Positions 10,786 to 24,365 of a DNA stretch of 64,000 nucleotides are shown piece by piece (the first letter of the stretch is position 1; each line of letters opens with the position of its first letter). The notes under the pieces are model-generated. The model was not told the origin of the DNA. It was given only the letters and a program-made list of their open reading frames with translations, and searched no databases. The translations under genes and the position numbers were made by a program. This stretch comes from Luzula sylvatica (Eukaryota > Streptophyta > Magnoliopsida > Poales > Juncaceae). Location of the stretch: positions 34,605,027-34,669,026 of the forward strand of contig OX326959.1 of assembly GCA_946800325.1 (NCBI GenBank), written 5' to 3'.

Positions 10786-13700
10786 AGAGTCCAAAATAGT
10801 TCTCTAAAATGAGCAAAATACTTCAGTTTTCATGTTTTTCTCAAAAAACTCCGGGATTGAAGACTAGCACATACAAATTTCTATTTTTCCAATTTTTTGC
10901 ATAAAATCAAAAACTGAAGTCTAACACCTTCAAAAATATCAATTATCATTTGTTCTAAAAAAGACCAAAATAGTTCTCTAAAATGAGCAAAATACTTCAT
11001 TTTTCATGTTTTTCTCCAAAAATTCCGGGATTGAAGACTAACACATACAAATTTCTATTTTTCCTATTTTTTGCATAAAATCAAAAACTGAAGTCTAACA
11101 CCTTCAAAAATATCAATTTTCATTTTTTCTAAAAAAGACGAAAATAGTTCTCTAAAATGAGCAAAATACTTCATTTTTCATGTTTTTCTCAAAAAACTCC
11201 GGGATTGAAGACTAACACATACAAATTTCTATTTTTCCAATTTTTTGCATAAAATCAAAAACTGAAGTCTAACACCTTCAAAAATATCAATTATAATTTT
11301 TTCTAAAAAAGACGAAAATAGTTCTCTATAATGAGAAAAATACTTCATTTTTCATGTTTTTCTCAAAAATATCAATTATTATTTTTTCTAAAAGAGTCCA
11401 AAATAATTCTCTAAAATGAGCAAAATACTTCATTTTTCATGTTATTCTCAAAAAATTCCGTGATTGAAGACTAACACATACAAATTTCTATTTTTCCAAT
11501 TTTTTGCATAAAATCAAAAACTGAAGTCTAACACCTTCAAAAATATCAATTATCATTTTTTCTAAAAAAGACCAAAATAGTTCTCTAAAATGAGCAAAAT
11601 ACTTCATTTTTCATGATTTTCTCAAAAATTTCCGTGATTGAAGACTAACACATACAAATTTCTATTTTTCCTACTTTTTCCATAAAATCAAAAACTGAAG
11701 TCTAACACCTTCAAAAATATCAATTATCATTTTTTCTAAAAAAGACCCAAATAGTTCTCAAAAATGAGCAAAATACTTCATTTTTCATGTTTTTCTCAAA
11801 AAACTCCGGGATTGAAGACTAACACATACAAATTTCTATTTTTCCTACTTTTTCCATAAAATCAAAAACTGAAGTCTAACACCTTCAAAAATATCAATTA
11901 TCAATTGTTCTAAAAAAGACCAAAATAGTTCTCTAAAATGAGCAAAATACTTCAGTTTTCATGTTTTTCTCAAAAAACTCCGGGATTGAAGACTAACACA
12001 TACAAATTTCTATTTTTCAAATTTTTTGCATAAAATCAAATACTGAAGTCTAACACCTTCAAAAATATCAATTATCATTTTTTCTAAAAAAGACCAAAAT
12101 AGTTCTCTAAAATGAGCAAAATACTTCATTTTTCATGTTTTTCTCAAAAAATTCCGGGATTGAAGACTAACACATACAAATTTCTATTTTTCCTATTTTT
12201 TGCATAAAATCAAAAACTGAAGTCTAACACCTTCAAAAATATCAATTTTGATTTTTTCTAAAAAAGACGAAAATAGTTCTCTAAAATGAGCAAAATACTT
12301 CATTTTTCATGTTTTTCTCAAAAAACTCCGGGATTGAAGACTAACACATACAAATTTCTATTTTTCCAATTTTTTGCATAAAATCAAAAACTGAAGTCTA
12401 ACACCTTCAAAAATATCAATTATCATTTGTTCTAAAAAAGACAAAAATAGTTCTCTAAAATGATCAAAATACTTCATTATTCATGTTTTTCTCAAAAAAT
12501 TCCGTGATTGAAGACTAACACATACAAATTTCTATTTTCCCAATTTTTTGCACAAAATCAAAAACTGAAGTCTGACACCTTCAAAAATATCAATTATCAT
12601 TTTTTCTAAAAGAGTCCAAAATAGTTCTCTAAAATGAGCAAAATACTTCAGTTTTCATGTTTTTCTCAAAAAACTCCGGGATTGAAGACTAACACATACA
12701 AATTTCTATTTTTCCAATTTTTTGCATAAAATCAAAAACTGAAGTCTAACACCTTCAAAAATATCAATTATCATTTGTTCTAAAAAAGACCAAAATAGTT
12801 CTCTAACATGAGCAAAATACTTCATTTTTCATGTTTTTCTCAAAAAATTCCGGGATTGAAGACTAACACATACAAATTTCTATTTTTCCTATTTTTTGCA
12901 TAAAATAAAAAACTGAAGTCTAACACCTTCAAAAATATCAATTTTCATTTTTTCTAAAAAAGACGAAAATAGTTCTCTAAAATGAGCAAAATACTTCATT
13001 TTTCATGTTTTTCTCAAAAAACTCCGGGATTGAAGACTAACACATACAAATTTCTATTTTTTCAATTTTTTGCATAAAATCAAAAACTGAAGTCTAACAC
13101 CTTCAAAAATATCAATTATCATTTTTTCTAAAAAAGACCAAAATAGTTCTCTAAAATGAGCAAAATACTTCATTTTTCATGTTATTCTCAAAAAATTCCG
13201 TGATTGAAGACTAACACATACAAATTTCTATTTTTCCTATTTTTTGCAAAAAATCAAAAACTGAAATACTTCATTTTTCATGATTTTCTTATAAAATTCC
13301 GGGATTGAAGACGAACACATACAAATTTCTATTCTTCCTATTTTTTGCATAAAATCAAAAACTGAAGTCTAACACCTTCAAAAATATCAATTATCATTTT
13401 TTCTAAAAAAGACCAAAATAGTTGTCTAAAATGAACAAAATACTTCATTTTTCATGATTTTCTTATAAAATTCCGGGATTGAAGACGAACACATACAAAT
13501 TTCTATTCTTCCTATTTTTTGCATAAAATCAAAAACTGAAGTCTAACACCTTCAAAAATGTCAATTATCTTTTTTTCTAAAAAAGACCAAAATAGTTCTC
13601 TAAAATGAGCAAAATACTTCATTTTTCATGTTTTTCTCAAAAAACTCCGGGATTGAAGACTAACACATACAAATTTCTATTTTTCCAATTTTTTGCATAA

Positions 13701-14279
13701 AATAAAAAACTGATGTCTAACACCTTCAAAAATATCAATTATCATTTTTTCTAAAAAAGACCAAAATACTTCTCTAAAATGAGCAAAATACTTCAATATT
13801 CACTTTTGTCTCAAAAAATTCCGTGATTGAAGACTAACACATACAAATTTCTATTTTCCCAATTTTTTTTGCAAAAAATCACAAACTGAAGTCTAACACC
13901 TTCAAAAATATCAATTATCATTTTTTCTAAAAAACACCAAAATAGTTCTCTAAAATGAGCAAAATACTTCATTTTTCATGTTTTTCTCGTAAAATTCCGT
14001 GATTGAAGACTACCACATACAAATTTCTATTTTCCCAATTTTTTGCACAAAATAAAAAACTGAAGTCTAACACCTTCAAAAATATCAATTATCATTTTTT
14101 CTAAAAAAGACCAAACTAGTTCTCTAAAATGAGCAAAATACTTCATTTTTCATGATTTTCTCAAAAAATTCCGTGATTGAAGACTAACACATACAAATTA
14201 CAATTTTTCCAATTTTTTGCACAAAATCAAAAACAGAAGTCTAACACCTTCAAAAATATCAATTATCATTTTTTCTAAA
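10786..14279 (+). repeat. 3.5-kb tandem duplication, copy 2
   Basis: This copy follows copy 1 directly with only sporadic differences. Examples are agactagcac at 10861, aatttttcaaattttt near 12015, and gcacaaaataaaaaac near 14046 where copy 1 has tcacaaaatcaaaaac. It ends where copy 1 passes into gagtcc but copy 2 passes into gaccaaaatag and the gcgc monomer at 14291, the first HOR-B start. Its few differences suggest a recent event. Confidence 0.9.
13144..13418 (+). repeat. Second copy of the fused double monomer (275 bp)
   Basis: Junction actga/aatacttc at 13264/13265, identical in position and flanks to the one at 9770/9771. Two monomers are shortened by 73 bp. Confidence 0.88.
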
Positions 14280-15505
14280 AAAGACCAAAATAGTTCTCTA
14301 AAATGCGCAAAATACTTCTTTCATGTTTTTCTCAAAAAACTCCGGGATTGAAGACTAACACATACAAATTTCTATTTTTCCTACTTTTTCCATCAAATCA
14401 AAAACTGAAGTCTAACACCTTCAAAAATATCAATTATCATTTTTTCTAAAAAAGACCAATATAGTTCTAAAAAATGAGCAAAATACTTCATTTTTCATGT
14501 TTTTCTCAAAAAATTCCGGGATTGAAGACTAACACATACAAATTTCTATTTTTCCTATTTTTTGCATAAAATCAAAAACTGAAGTGTAACACCTTCAAAA
14601 ATATCAATTTTCATTTTTTCTAAAAAAGACGAAAATAGTTCTCTAAAATGAGCAAAATACTTAATTTTTCATGTTTTTCTCAAAAAACTCCGGGATTGAA
14701 GACTAACACATACAAATTTCTATTTTTCCAATTTTTTGCATAAAATCAAAAACTGAAGTCGAACACCTTCAAAAATATCAATTATCATTTGTTCTCAAAA
14801 AGACCAAAATAGTTCTCTAAAATGATCAAAATACTTCATTATTCATGTTTTTCTCAAAAAATTCCGTGATTGAAGACTAACACATACAAATTTCTATTTT
14901 CCCAATTTTTTGCACAAAATCAAAAACTGAAGTCTAACACCTTCAAAAATATCAATTATCATTTTTTCTAAAAGAGTCCAAAATAGTTCTCTAAAATGAG
15001 CAAAATACTTCAGTTTTCATGTTTTTCTCAAAAAACTCCGGGATTGAAGACTAACACATACAAATTTCTATTTTTCCAATTTTTTTCATAAAATCAAAAA
15101 CTGAAGTCTAACACCTTCAAAAATATCAATCATCATTTGTTCTAAAAAAGACCAAAATAGTTCTCTAAAATGAGCAAAATACTTCATTTTTCATGTTTTT
15201 CTCAAAAAATTCCGGGATTGAAGACTAACACATACAAATTTCTATTTTTCCTATTTTTTGCATAAAAAAAAAACTGAAGTCTAACACCTTCAAAAATATC
15301 AATTTTCATTTTTTCTAAAAAAGACGAAAATAGTTCTCTAAAATGAGCAAAATACTTCATTTTTCATGTTTTTCTCAAAAAACTCCGGGATTGAAGACTA
15401 ACACATACAAATTTCTATTTTTCCAATTTTTTTGCATAAAATCAAAAACTGAAGTCTAACACCTTCAAAAATATCAATTATCATTTTTTCTAAAAAAGAC
15501 CAAAA

Positions 15506-16112
15506 TAGTTCTCTATAATGAGCAAAATACTTCATTTTTCATGTTTTTCTCAAAAATATCAATTATTATTTTTTCTAAAAGAGTCCAAAATAATTCTCTA
15601 AAATGAGCAAAATACTTCATTTTTCATGTTATTCTCAAAAAATTCCGTGATTGAAGACTAACACATACAAATTTCTATTTTTCCAATATTTTGCAAAAAA
15701 TCAAAAACTGAAGTCTAACACCTTCAAAAATATCAATTATCATTTTTTCTAAAAGAGTCCAAAATAATTCTCTAAAATGAGAAAAATACTTCATTTTTCA
15801 TGTTTTTCTCAAAAAACTTCGTGATTGAAGACTAACACATACAAATTTCTATTTTTCCTATTTTTTGCAAAAAATCAAATAATGAAGTCTAACACCTTCA
15901 AAAATATCAATTATCATTTTTTCTAAAAAAGACAAAAATAGTTGTCTAAAATGAGCAAAATACTTTATTTTTTATGATTTTCTCAAAAAATTCCGGGATT
16001 GAAGACTAACACATACAAATTTCTATTTTTCCAATTTTTTGCAAAAAATAAAAAACTGAAGTCTAACACCTTCAAAGATATCAATTATCATTTTTTCTAA
16101 AAAAGACCAAAA
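15506..16112 (+). repeat. 607-bp paired-truncation block (prototype)
   Basis: One truncated unit (85 bp) and three full monomers come before the next truncated unit, so 607 bp. The same block lies at 21238-21843 (606 bp, one T lost near 21570), 25407-26013, 29055-29661, 33225-33831 and 39916-40522. Inside it the monomers carry gttattctc, then taattctc with atgagaaaaa, then tagttgtc with actttatttt(t/c). HOR-A has a single truncated unit per copy, so the pair is diagnostic of HOR-B. Confidence 0.9.
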
Positions 16113-17417
16113 TAGTTCTTTATAATGAGCAAAATACTTCATTTTTCATGTTTTTCACAAAAATATCAATTATTATTTTTTCTAAAAGAGTCCAAAATAA
16201 TTCTCTAAAATGAGAAAAATACTTCATTTTTCTTGTTTTTCTCAAAAAACTTCGTGATTGAAGACTAACACATACAAATTTCTATTTTTCCTATTTTTTG
16301 CAAAAAATCAAAAACTGAAGTCTAACACCTTCAAAAATATCAATTATCATTTTTTCTAAAAAAGACAAAAATAGTTGTCTAAAATGAGCAAAATACTTCA
16401 TTTTTCATGATTTTCTTATAAAATTCCGGGATTGAAGACGAACACATACAAATTTCTATTCTTCCTATTTTTTGCATAAAATCAAAAACTGAAGTCTAAC
16501 ACCTTCAAAAATATCAATTATCATTTTTTCTAAAAAAGACCAAAATAGTTGTCTAAAATGAACAAAATACTTCATTTTTCATAATTTTCTTATAAAATTC
16601 CGGGATTGAAGACGAACACATACAAATTTCTATTCTTCCTATTTTTTGCATAAAATCAAAAACTGAAGTCTAACACCTTCAAAAATGTCAATTATCTTTT
16701 TTTCTAAAAAAGACCAAAATAGTTCTCTAAAATGAGCAAAATACTTCATTTTTCATGTTTTTCTCAAAAAACTCCGGGATTGAAGACTAACACATACAAA
16801 TTTCTATTTTTCCAATTTTTTGCATAAAATCAAAAACTGATGTCTAACACCTTCAAAAATATCAATTATCATTTTTTCTAAAAAAGACCAAAATAGTTCT
16901 CTAAAATGAGCAAAATACTTCAATATTGACTTTTTTCTCAAAAAATTCCGTGATTGAAGACTAACACATACAAATTTCTATTTTCCCAATTTTTTTTGCA
17001 AAAAATCACAAACTGAAGTCTAACACCTTCAAAAATATCAATTATCATTTTTTCAAAAAAACACCAAAATAGTTCTCTAAAATGAGCAAAATACTTCATT
17101 TTTCATGTTTTTCTCGAAAAACTCCGTGATTGAAGACTAACACATACAAATATCTATTTTTCCTATTTTTTGCATAAAATCAAAAACTGAAGTCTAACAC
17201 CTTCAAAAATATCAATTATCATTTTTTCTAAAAAAGACCAAACTAGTTCTCTAAAATGAGCAAAATACTTCATTTTTCGTGATTTTCTCAAAAAATTCCG
17301 TGATTGAAGACTAACACATACAAATTACAATTTTTCCAATTTTTTGCACAAAATCAAAAACAGAAGTCTAACACCTTCAAAAATATCAATTATCATTTTT
17401 TCTAAAAAAGACCAAAA

Positions 17418-18112
17418 TAGTTCTCTAAAATGCGCAAAATACTTCTTTCATGTTTTTCTCAAAAAACTCCGGGATTGAAGACTAACACATACAAATTTCT
17501 ATTTTTCCAATTTTTTGCATAAAATAAAAAACTGATGTCTAACACCTTCAAAAATATCAATTATCATTTTTTCTAAAAAAGACCAAAATACTTCTCTAAA
17601 ATGAGCAAAATACTTCAATATTCACTTTTGTCTCAAAAAATTCCGTGATTGAAGACTAACACATACAAATTTCTATTTTCCCAATTTTTTTTGCAAAAAA
17701 TCACAAACTGAAGTCTAACACCTTCAAAAATATCAATTATCATTTTTTCTAAAAAACACCAAAATAGTTCTCTAAACTGAGCAAAAGACTTCATTTTTCA
17801 TGTTTTTCTCGTAAAATTCCGTGATTGAAGACTACCACATACAAATTTCTATTTTCCCAATTTTTTGCACAAAATCTAAAACTGAAGCCTAACACCTTCA
17901 AAAATATAAATTATCATTTTTTCTAAAAAAGACCAAACTAGTTCTCTAAAATGAGCAAAATAATTCTTTTTTCATGATTTTCTCAAAAAATTCCGTGATT
18001 GAAGACTAACACATACAAATTACAATTTTTCCAATTTTTTGCACAAAATCAAAAACAGAAGTCTAACACCTTCAAAAATATCAATTATCATTTTTTCTAA
18101 AAAAGACCAAAA
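17418..18112 (+). repeat. 695-bp tetramer, copy 1
   Basis: Four monomers of 171, 176, 174 and 174 bp. The first has aaatgcgc and lacks 3 bp (acttctttcatg). The second starts tacttctcta with aatattcacttttgtctc and an eight-T run. The third has ctcgtaaaa or ctcgaaaa. The fourth has tgattttctc and caaattacaattttt. The lengths sum to 695. Confidence 0.92.
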
Positions 18113-18806
18113 TAGTTCTCTAAAATGCGCAAAATACTTCTTTCATGTTTTTCTCAAAAAACTCCGGGATTGAAGACTAACACATACAAATTTCTATTTT
18201 TCCAATTTTTTGCATAAAATAAAAAACTGATGTCTAACACCTTCAAAAATATGAATTATCATTTTTTCTAAAAAAGACCAAAATACTTCTCTAAAATGAG
18301 CAAAATACTTCAATATTCACTTTTGTCTCAAAAAATTCCGTGATTGAAGACTAACACATACAAATTTCTATTTTCCCAATTTTTTTTGCAAAAAATCACA
18401 AACTGAAGTCTAACACCTTCAAAAATATCAATTATCATTTTTCTAAAAAACACCAAAATAGTTCTCTAAACTGAGCAAAATACTTCATTTTTCATGTTTT
18501 TCTCGTAAAATTCCGTGATTGAAGACTACCACATACAAATTTCTATTTTCCCAATTTTTTGCACAAAATCAAAAACTGAAGCATAACACCTTCAAAAATA
18601 TCAATTATCATTTTTTCTAAAAAAGACCAAACTAGTTCTCTAAAATGAGCAAAGTACTTCATTTTTCATGATTTTCTCAAAAAATTCCGTGATTGAAGAC
18701 TAACACATACAAATTACAATTTTTCCAATTTTTTGCACAAAATCAAAAACAGAAGTCTAACACCTTCAAAAATATCAATTATCATTTTTTCTAAAAAAGA
18801 CCAAAA
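18113..18806 (+). repeat. 695-bp tetramer, copy 2 (694 bp)
   Basis: Same four types; one T is lost in the T-run near 18440, which explains 694 bp. Confidence 0.92.
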
Positions 18807-19501
18807 TAGTTCTCTAAAATGCGCAAAATACTTCTTTCATGTTTTTCTCAAAAAACTCCGGGATTGAAGACTAACACATACAAATTTCTATTTTTCCAAT
18901 TTTTTGCATAAAATAAAAAACTGATGTCTAACACCTTCAAAAATATCAATTATCATTTTTTCTAAAAAAGACCAAAATACTTCTCTAAAATGAGCAAAAT
19001 ACTTCAATATTCACTTTTGTCTCAAAAAATTCCGTGATTGAAGACTAACACATACAAATTTCTATTTTCCCAATTTTTTTTGCAAAAAATCACAAACTGA
19101 AGTCTAACACCTTCAAAAATATCAATTATCATTTTTTCTAAAAAACACCAAAATAGTTCTCTAAAATGAGCAAAATACTTCATTTTTCATGTTTTTCTCG
19201 AAAAACTCCGAGATTGAAGACTAACACATACAAATATGTATTTTTCCTATTTTTTGCATAAAATCAAAAACTGAAGTCTAACACCTTCAAAAATATCAAT
19301 TATCATTTTTTCTAAAAAAGACCAAACTAGTTCTCTAAAATGAGCAAAATAATTCATTTTTCATGATTTTCTCAAAAAATTCCGTGATTGAAGACTAACA
19401 CATACAAATTACAATTTTTCCAATTTTTCGCACAAAATCAAAAACAGAAGTCTAACACCTTCAAAAATATCAATTATCATTTTTTCTAAAAAAGACCAAA
19501 A
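18807..19501 (+). repeat. 695-bp tetramer, copy 3
   Basis: Same frame, but the third monomer is the ctcgaaaaactccgagattg subtype with caaatatgtatttt rather than ctcgtaaaa. This exchange shows two alternative monomers at the third place. The fourth monomer has aataattcattt. Confidence 0.92.
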
Positions 19502-20196
19502 TAGTTCTCTAAAATGCGCAAAATACTTCTTTCATGTTTTTCTCAAAAAACTCCGGGATTGAAGACTAACACATACAAATTTCTATTTTTCCAATTTTTT
19601 GCATAAAATAAAAAACTGATGTCTAACACCTTCAAAAATATCAATTATCATTTTTTCTAAAAAAGACCAAAATACTTCTCTAAAATGAGCAAAATACTTC
19701 AATATTCACTTTTGTCTCAAAAAATTCCGTGATTGAAGACTAACACATACAAATTTCTATTTTCCCAATTTTTTTTGCAAAAAATCACAAACTGAAGTCT
19801 AACACCTTCAAAAATATCAATTATCATTTTTTCTAAAAAACACCAAAATAGTTCTCTAAACTGAGCAAAATACTTCATTTTTCATGTTTTTCTCGTAAAA
19901 TTCCGTGATTGAAGACTACCACATACAAATTTCTATTTTCCCAATTTTTTGCACAAAATCAAAAACTGAAGCCTAACACCTTCAAAAATATCAATTATCA
20001 TTTTTTCTAAAAAAGACCAAACTAGTTCTCTAAAATGAGCAAAATACTTCATTTTTCATGATTTTCTCAAAAAATTCCGTGATTGAAGACTAACACATAC
20101 AAATTACAATTTTTCCAATTTTTTGCACAAAATCAAAAACAGAAGTCTAACACCTTCAAAAATATCAATTATCATTTTTTCTAAAAAAGACCAAAA
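19502..20196 (+). repeat. 695-bp tetramer, copy 4
   Basis: Same four types, with ctcgtaaaa in the third place and gaagcctaacacc. The next gcgc monomer, at 20197, is followed by cctactttttccatc and opens the next HOR-B copy. Confidence 0.92.
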
Positions 20197-23100
20197 TAGT
20201 TCTCTAAAATGCGCAAAATACTTCTTTCATGTTTTTCTCAAAAAACTCCGGGATTGAAGACTAACACATACAAATTTCTATTTTTCCTACTTTTTCCATC
20301 AAATCAAAAACTGAAGTCTAACACCTTCAAAAATATCAATTATCATTTTTTCTAAAAAAGACCAAAATAGTTCTCTAAAATGAGCAAAATACTTCATTTT
20401 TCATGTTTTTCTCAAAAAATTCCGGGATTGAAGACTAACACATACAAATTTCTATTTTTCCTATTTTTTGCATAAAATCAAAAACTGAAGTCTAACACCT
20501 TCAAAAATATCAATTTTCATTTTTTCTAAAAAAGACGAAAATAGTTCTCTAAAATGAGCAAAATACTTCATTTTTCATGTTTTTCTCAAAAAACTCCGGG
20601 ATTGAAGACTAACACATACAAATTTCTATTTTTCCAATTTTTTGCATAAAATCAAAAACTGAAGTCTAACACCTTCAAAAATATCAATTATCATTTGTTC
20701 TAAAAAAGACCAAAATAGTTCTCTAAAATGATCAAAATACTTCATTATTCATGTTTTTCTCAAAAAATTCCGTGATTGAAGACTAACACATACAAATTTC
20801 TATTTTCCCAATTTTTTGCACAAAATCAAAAACTGAAGTCTAACACCTTCAAAAATATCAATTATCATTTTTTCTAAAAGAGTCCAAAATAGTTCTCTAA
20901 AATGTGCAAAATACTTCAGTTTTCATGTTTTTCTCAAAAAACTCCGGGATTGAAGACTAACACATACAAATTTCTATTTTTCCAATTTTTTGCATAAAAT
21001 CAAAAACTGAAGTCTAACACCTTCAAAAATATCAATTTTCATTTTTTCTAAAAAAGACGAAAATAGTTCTCTAAAATGAGCAAAATACTTCATTTTTCAT
21101 GTTTTTCTCAAAAAACTCCGGGATTGAAGACTAACACAAACAAATTTCTATTTTTCCAATTTTTTGCATAAAATCAATAACTGAAGTCTAACACCTTCAA
21201 AAATATCAATTATCATTTTTTCTAAAAAAGACCAAAATAGTTCTCTATAATGAGCAAAATACTTCATTTTTCATGTTTTTCTCAAAAATATCAATTATTA
21301 TTTTTTCTAAAAGAGTCCAAAATAATTCTCTAAAATGAGCAAAATACTTCATTTTTCATGTTATTCTCAAAAAATTCCGTGATTGAAGACTAACACATAC
21401 AAATTTCTATTTTTCCAATATTTTGCAAAAAATCAAAAACTGAAGTCTAACACCTTCAAAAATATCAATTTTCATTTTTTCTAAAAGAGTCCAAAATAAT
21501 TCTCTAAAATGAGAAAAATACTTCATTTTTCATGTTTTTCTCAAAAAACTTCGTGATTGAAGACTAACACATACAAATTCTATTTTTCCTATTTTTTGCA
21601 AAAAATCAAATAATGAAGTCTAACACCTTCAAAAATATCAATTATCATTTTTTCTAAAAAAGACCAAAATAGTTGTCTAAAATGAGCAAAATACTTTATT
21701 TTTTATGATTTTCTCAAAAAATTCCCGGATTGAAGACTAACACATACAAATTTCTATTTTTCCAATTTTTTGCAAAAAATAAAAAACTGAAGTCTAACAC
21801 CTTCAAAGATATCAATTATCATTTTTTCTAAAAAAGACCAAAATAGTTCTCTATAATGAGCAAAATACTTCATTTTTCATGTTTTTCTCAAAAATATCAA
21901 TTATTATTTTTTCTAAAAGAGTCCAAAATAATTCTCTAAAATGAGAAAAATACTTCATTTTTCTTGTTTTTCTCAAAAAACTTCGTGATTGAAGACTAAC
22001 ACATACAAATTTCTATTTTTCCTATTTTTTGCAAAAAATCAAAAACTGAAGTCTAACACCTTCAAAAATATCAATTATCATTTTTTCTAAAAAAGACAAA
22101 AATAGTTGTCTAAAATGAGCAAAATACTTCATTTTTCATGATTTTCTTATAAAATTCCGGGATTGCAGACGAACACATACAAATTTCTATTCTTCCTATT
22201 TTTTGCATAAAATCAACAACTGAAGTCTAACACCTTCAAAAATATCAATTATCATTTTTTCTAAAAAAGACCAAAATAGTTGTCTAAAATGAACAAAATA
22301 CTTCATTTTTCATGATTTTCTTATAAAATTCCGGGATTGAAGACGAACACATACAAATTTCTATTCTTCCTATTTTTTGCATAAAATCAAAAACTGAAGT
22401 CTAACACCTTCAAAAATGTCAATTATCTTTTTTTCTAAAAAAGACCAAAATAGTTCTCTAAAATGAGCAAAATACTTCATTTTTCATGTTTTTCTCAAAA
22501 AACTCCGGGATTGAAGACTAACACATACAAATTTCTATTTTTCCAATTTTTTTGCATAAAATCAAAAACTGATGTCTAACACCTTCAAAAATATCAATTA
22601 TCATTTTTTCTAAAAAAGACCAAAATAGTTCTCTAAAATGAGCAAAATACTTCAATATTCACTTTTTTCTCAAAAAATTCCGTGATTGAAGACTAACACA
22701 TACAAATTTCTATTTTCCCAATTTTTTTTGCAAAAAATCACAAACTGAAGTCTAACACCTTCAAAAATATCAATTATCATTTTTTCTAAAAAAGACCAAA
22801 CTAGTTCTCTAAAATGAGCAAAATACTTCATTTTTCATGATTTTCTCAAAAAATTCCGTGATTGAAGACTAACACATACAAATTAAAATTTTTCCAATTT
22901 TTTGCACAAAATCAAAAACAGAAGTCTAACACCTTCAAAAATATCAATTATCATTTTTTCTAAAAAAGACCAAAATAGTTCTCTAAAATGCGCAAAATAC
23001 TTCTTTCATGTTTTTCTCAAAAAACTCCGGGATTGAAGACTAACACATACAAATTTCTATTTTTCCAATTTTTTGCATAAAATAAAAAACTGATGTCTAA

Positions 23101-24365
23101 CACCTTCAAAAATATCAATTATCATTTTTTCTAAAAAAGACCAAAATACTTCTCTAAAATGAGCAAAATACTTCAATATTCACTTTTGTCTCAAAAAATT
23201 CCGTGATTGAAGACTAACACATACAAATTTCTATTTTCCCAATTTTTTTTGCAAAAAATCACAAACTGAAGTCTAACACCTTCAAAAATATCAATTATCA
23301 TTTTTTCTAAAAAACACCAAAATAGTTCTCTAAAATGAGCAAAATACTTCATTTTTCATGTTTTTCTCGAAAAACTCCGAGATTGAAGACTAACACATAC
23401 AAATATGTATTTTTCCTATTTTTTGCATAAAATCAAAAACTGAAGTCTAACACCTTCAAAAATATCAATTATCATTTTTTCTAAAAAAGACCAAACTAGT
23501 TCTCTAAAATGAGCAAAATAATTCATTTTTCATGATTTTCTCAAAAAATTCCGTGATTGAAGACTAACACATACAAATTACAATTTTTCCAATTTTTCGC
23601 ACAAAATCAAAAACAGAAGTCTAACACCTTCAAAAATATCAATTATCATTTTTTCTAAAAAAGACCAAAATAGTTCTCTAAAATGCGCAAAATACTTCTT
23701 TCATGTTTTTCTCAAAAAACTCCGGGATTGAAGACTAACACATACAAATTTCTATTTTTCCAATTTTTTGCATAAAATAAAAAACTGATGTCTAACACCT
23801 TCAAAAATATCAATTATCATTTTTTCTAAAAAAGACCAAAATACTTCTCTAAAATGAGCAAAATACTTCAATATTCACTTTTGTCTCAAAAAATTCCGTG
23901 ATTGAAGACTAACACATACAAATTTCTATTTTCCCAATTTTTTTTGCAAAAAATCACAAACTGAAGTCTAACACCTTCAAAAATATCAATTATCATTTTT
24001 TCTAAAAAACACCAAAATAGTTCTCTAAACTGAGCAAAATACTTCATTTTTCATGTTTTTCTCGTAAAATTCCGTGATTGAAGACTACCACATACAAATT
24101 TCTATTTTCCCAATTTTTTGCACAAAATCAAAAACTGAAGCCTAACACCTTCAAAAATATCAATTATCATTTTTTCTAAAAAAGACCAAACTAGTTCTCT
24201 AAAATGAGCAAAATACTTCATTTTTCATGATTTTCTCAAAAAATTCCGTGATTGAAGACTAACACATACAAATTACAATTTTTCCAATTTTTTGCACAAA
24301 ATCAAAAACAGAAGTCTAACACCTTCAAAAATATCAATTATCATTTTTTCTAAAAAAGACCAAAA
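20197..24365 (+). repeat. HOR-B copy 2, 4,169 bp (near-canonical)
   Basis: This copy has 23 full monomers and two truncated ones (21238, 21844). Full monomers at 174 bp give 4,002, the truncated pair adds 170, three gcgc monomers remove 9, three eight-T monomers add 6 and one longer T-run (ccaatttttttgcat) adds 1. That is 4,170, less one T near 21570. Tetramer starts lie at 22976, 23671 and 24366. The first third repeats HOR-A monomer types in HOR-A order. Confidence 0.92.

Larger units (their letters stand above)
14291..20196 (+). repeat. HOR-B copy 1, expanded form, 5,906 bp
   Basis: It starts with the marker monomer that has aaatgcgcaa, a 3-bp deletion giving acttctttcatg, and cctactttttccatc. 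Truncated units lie at 15506 and 16113. Compared with the 4,170-bp form, the segment to the first truncated unit is 1,215 instead of 1,041 bp. The segment from the second truncated unit to the first tetramer is 1,305 instead of 1,132 bp. There are four tetramer intervals instead of two. These sum to +174, +173 and +1,389, exactly the 1,736-bp excess. Confidence 0.88.

Noticed and set aside
17418..20196. Tetramer block as a mobile element with its own ends
   Set aside because: Its edges fall at monomer boundaries in register, there are no terminal inverted repeats, target duplications or coding capacity, and it is made of ordinary satellite monomers. Unequal exchange explains it.
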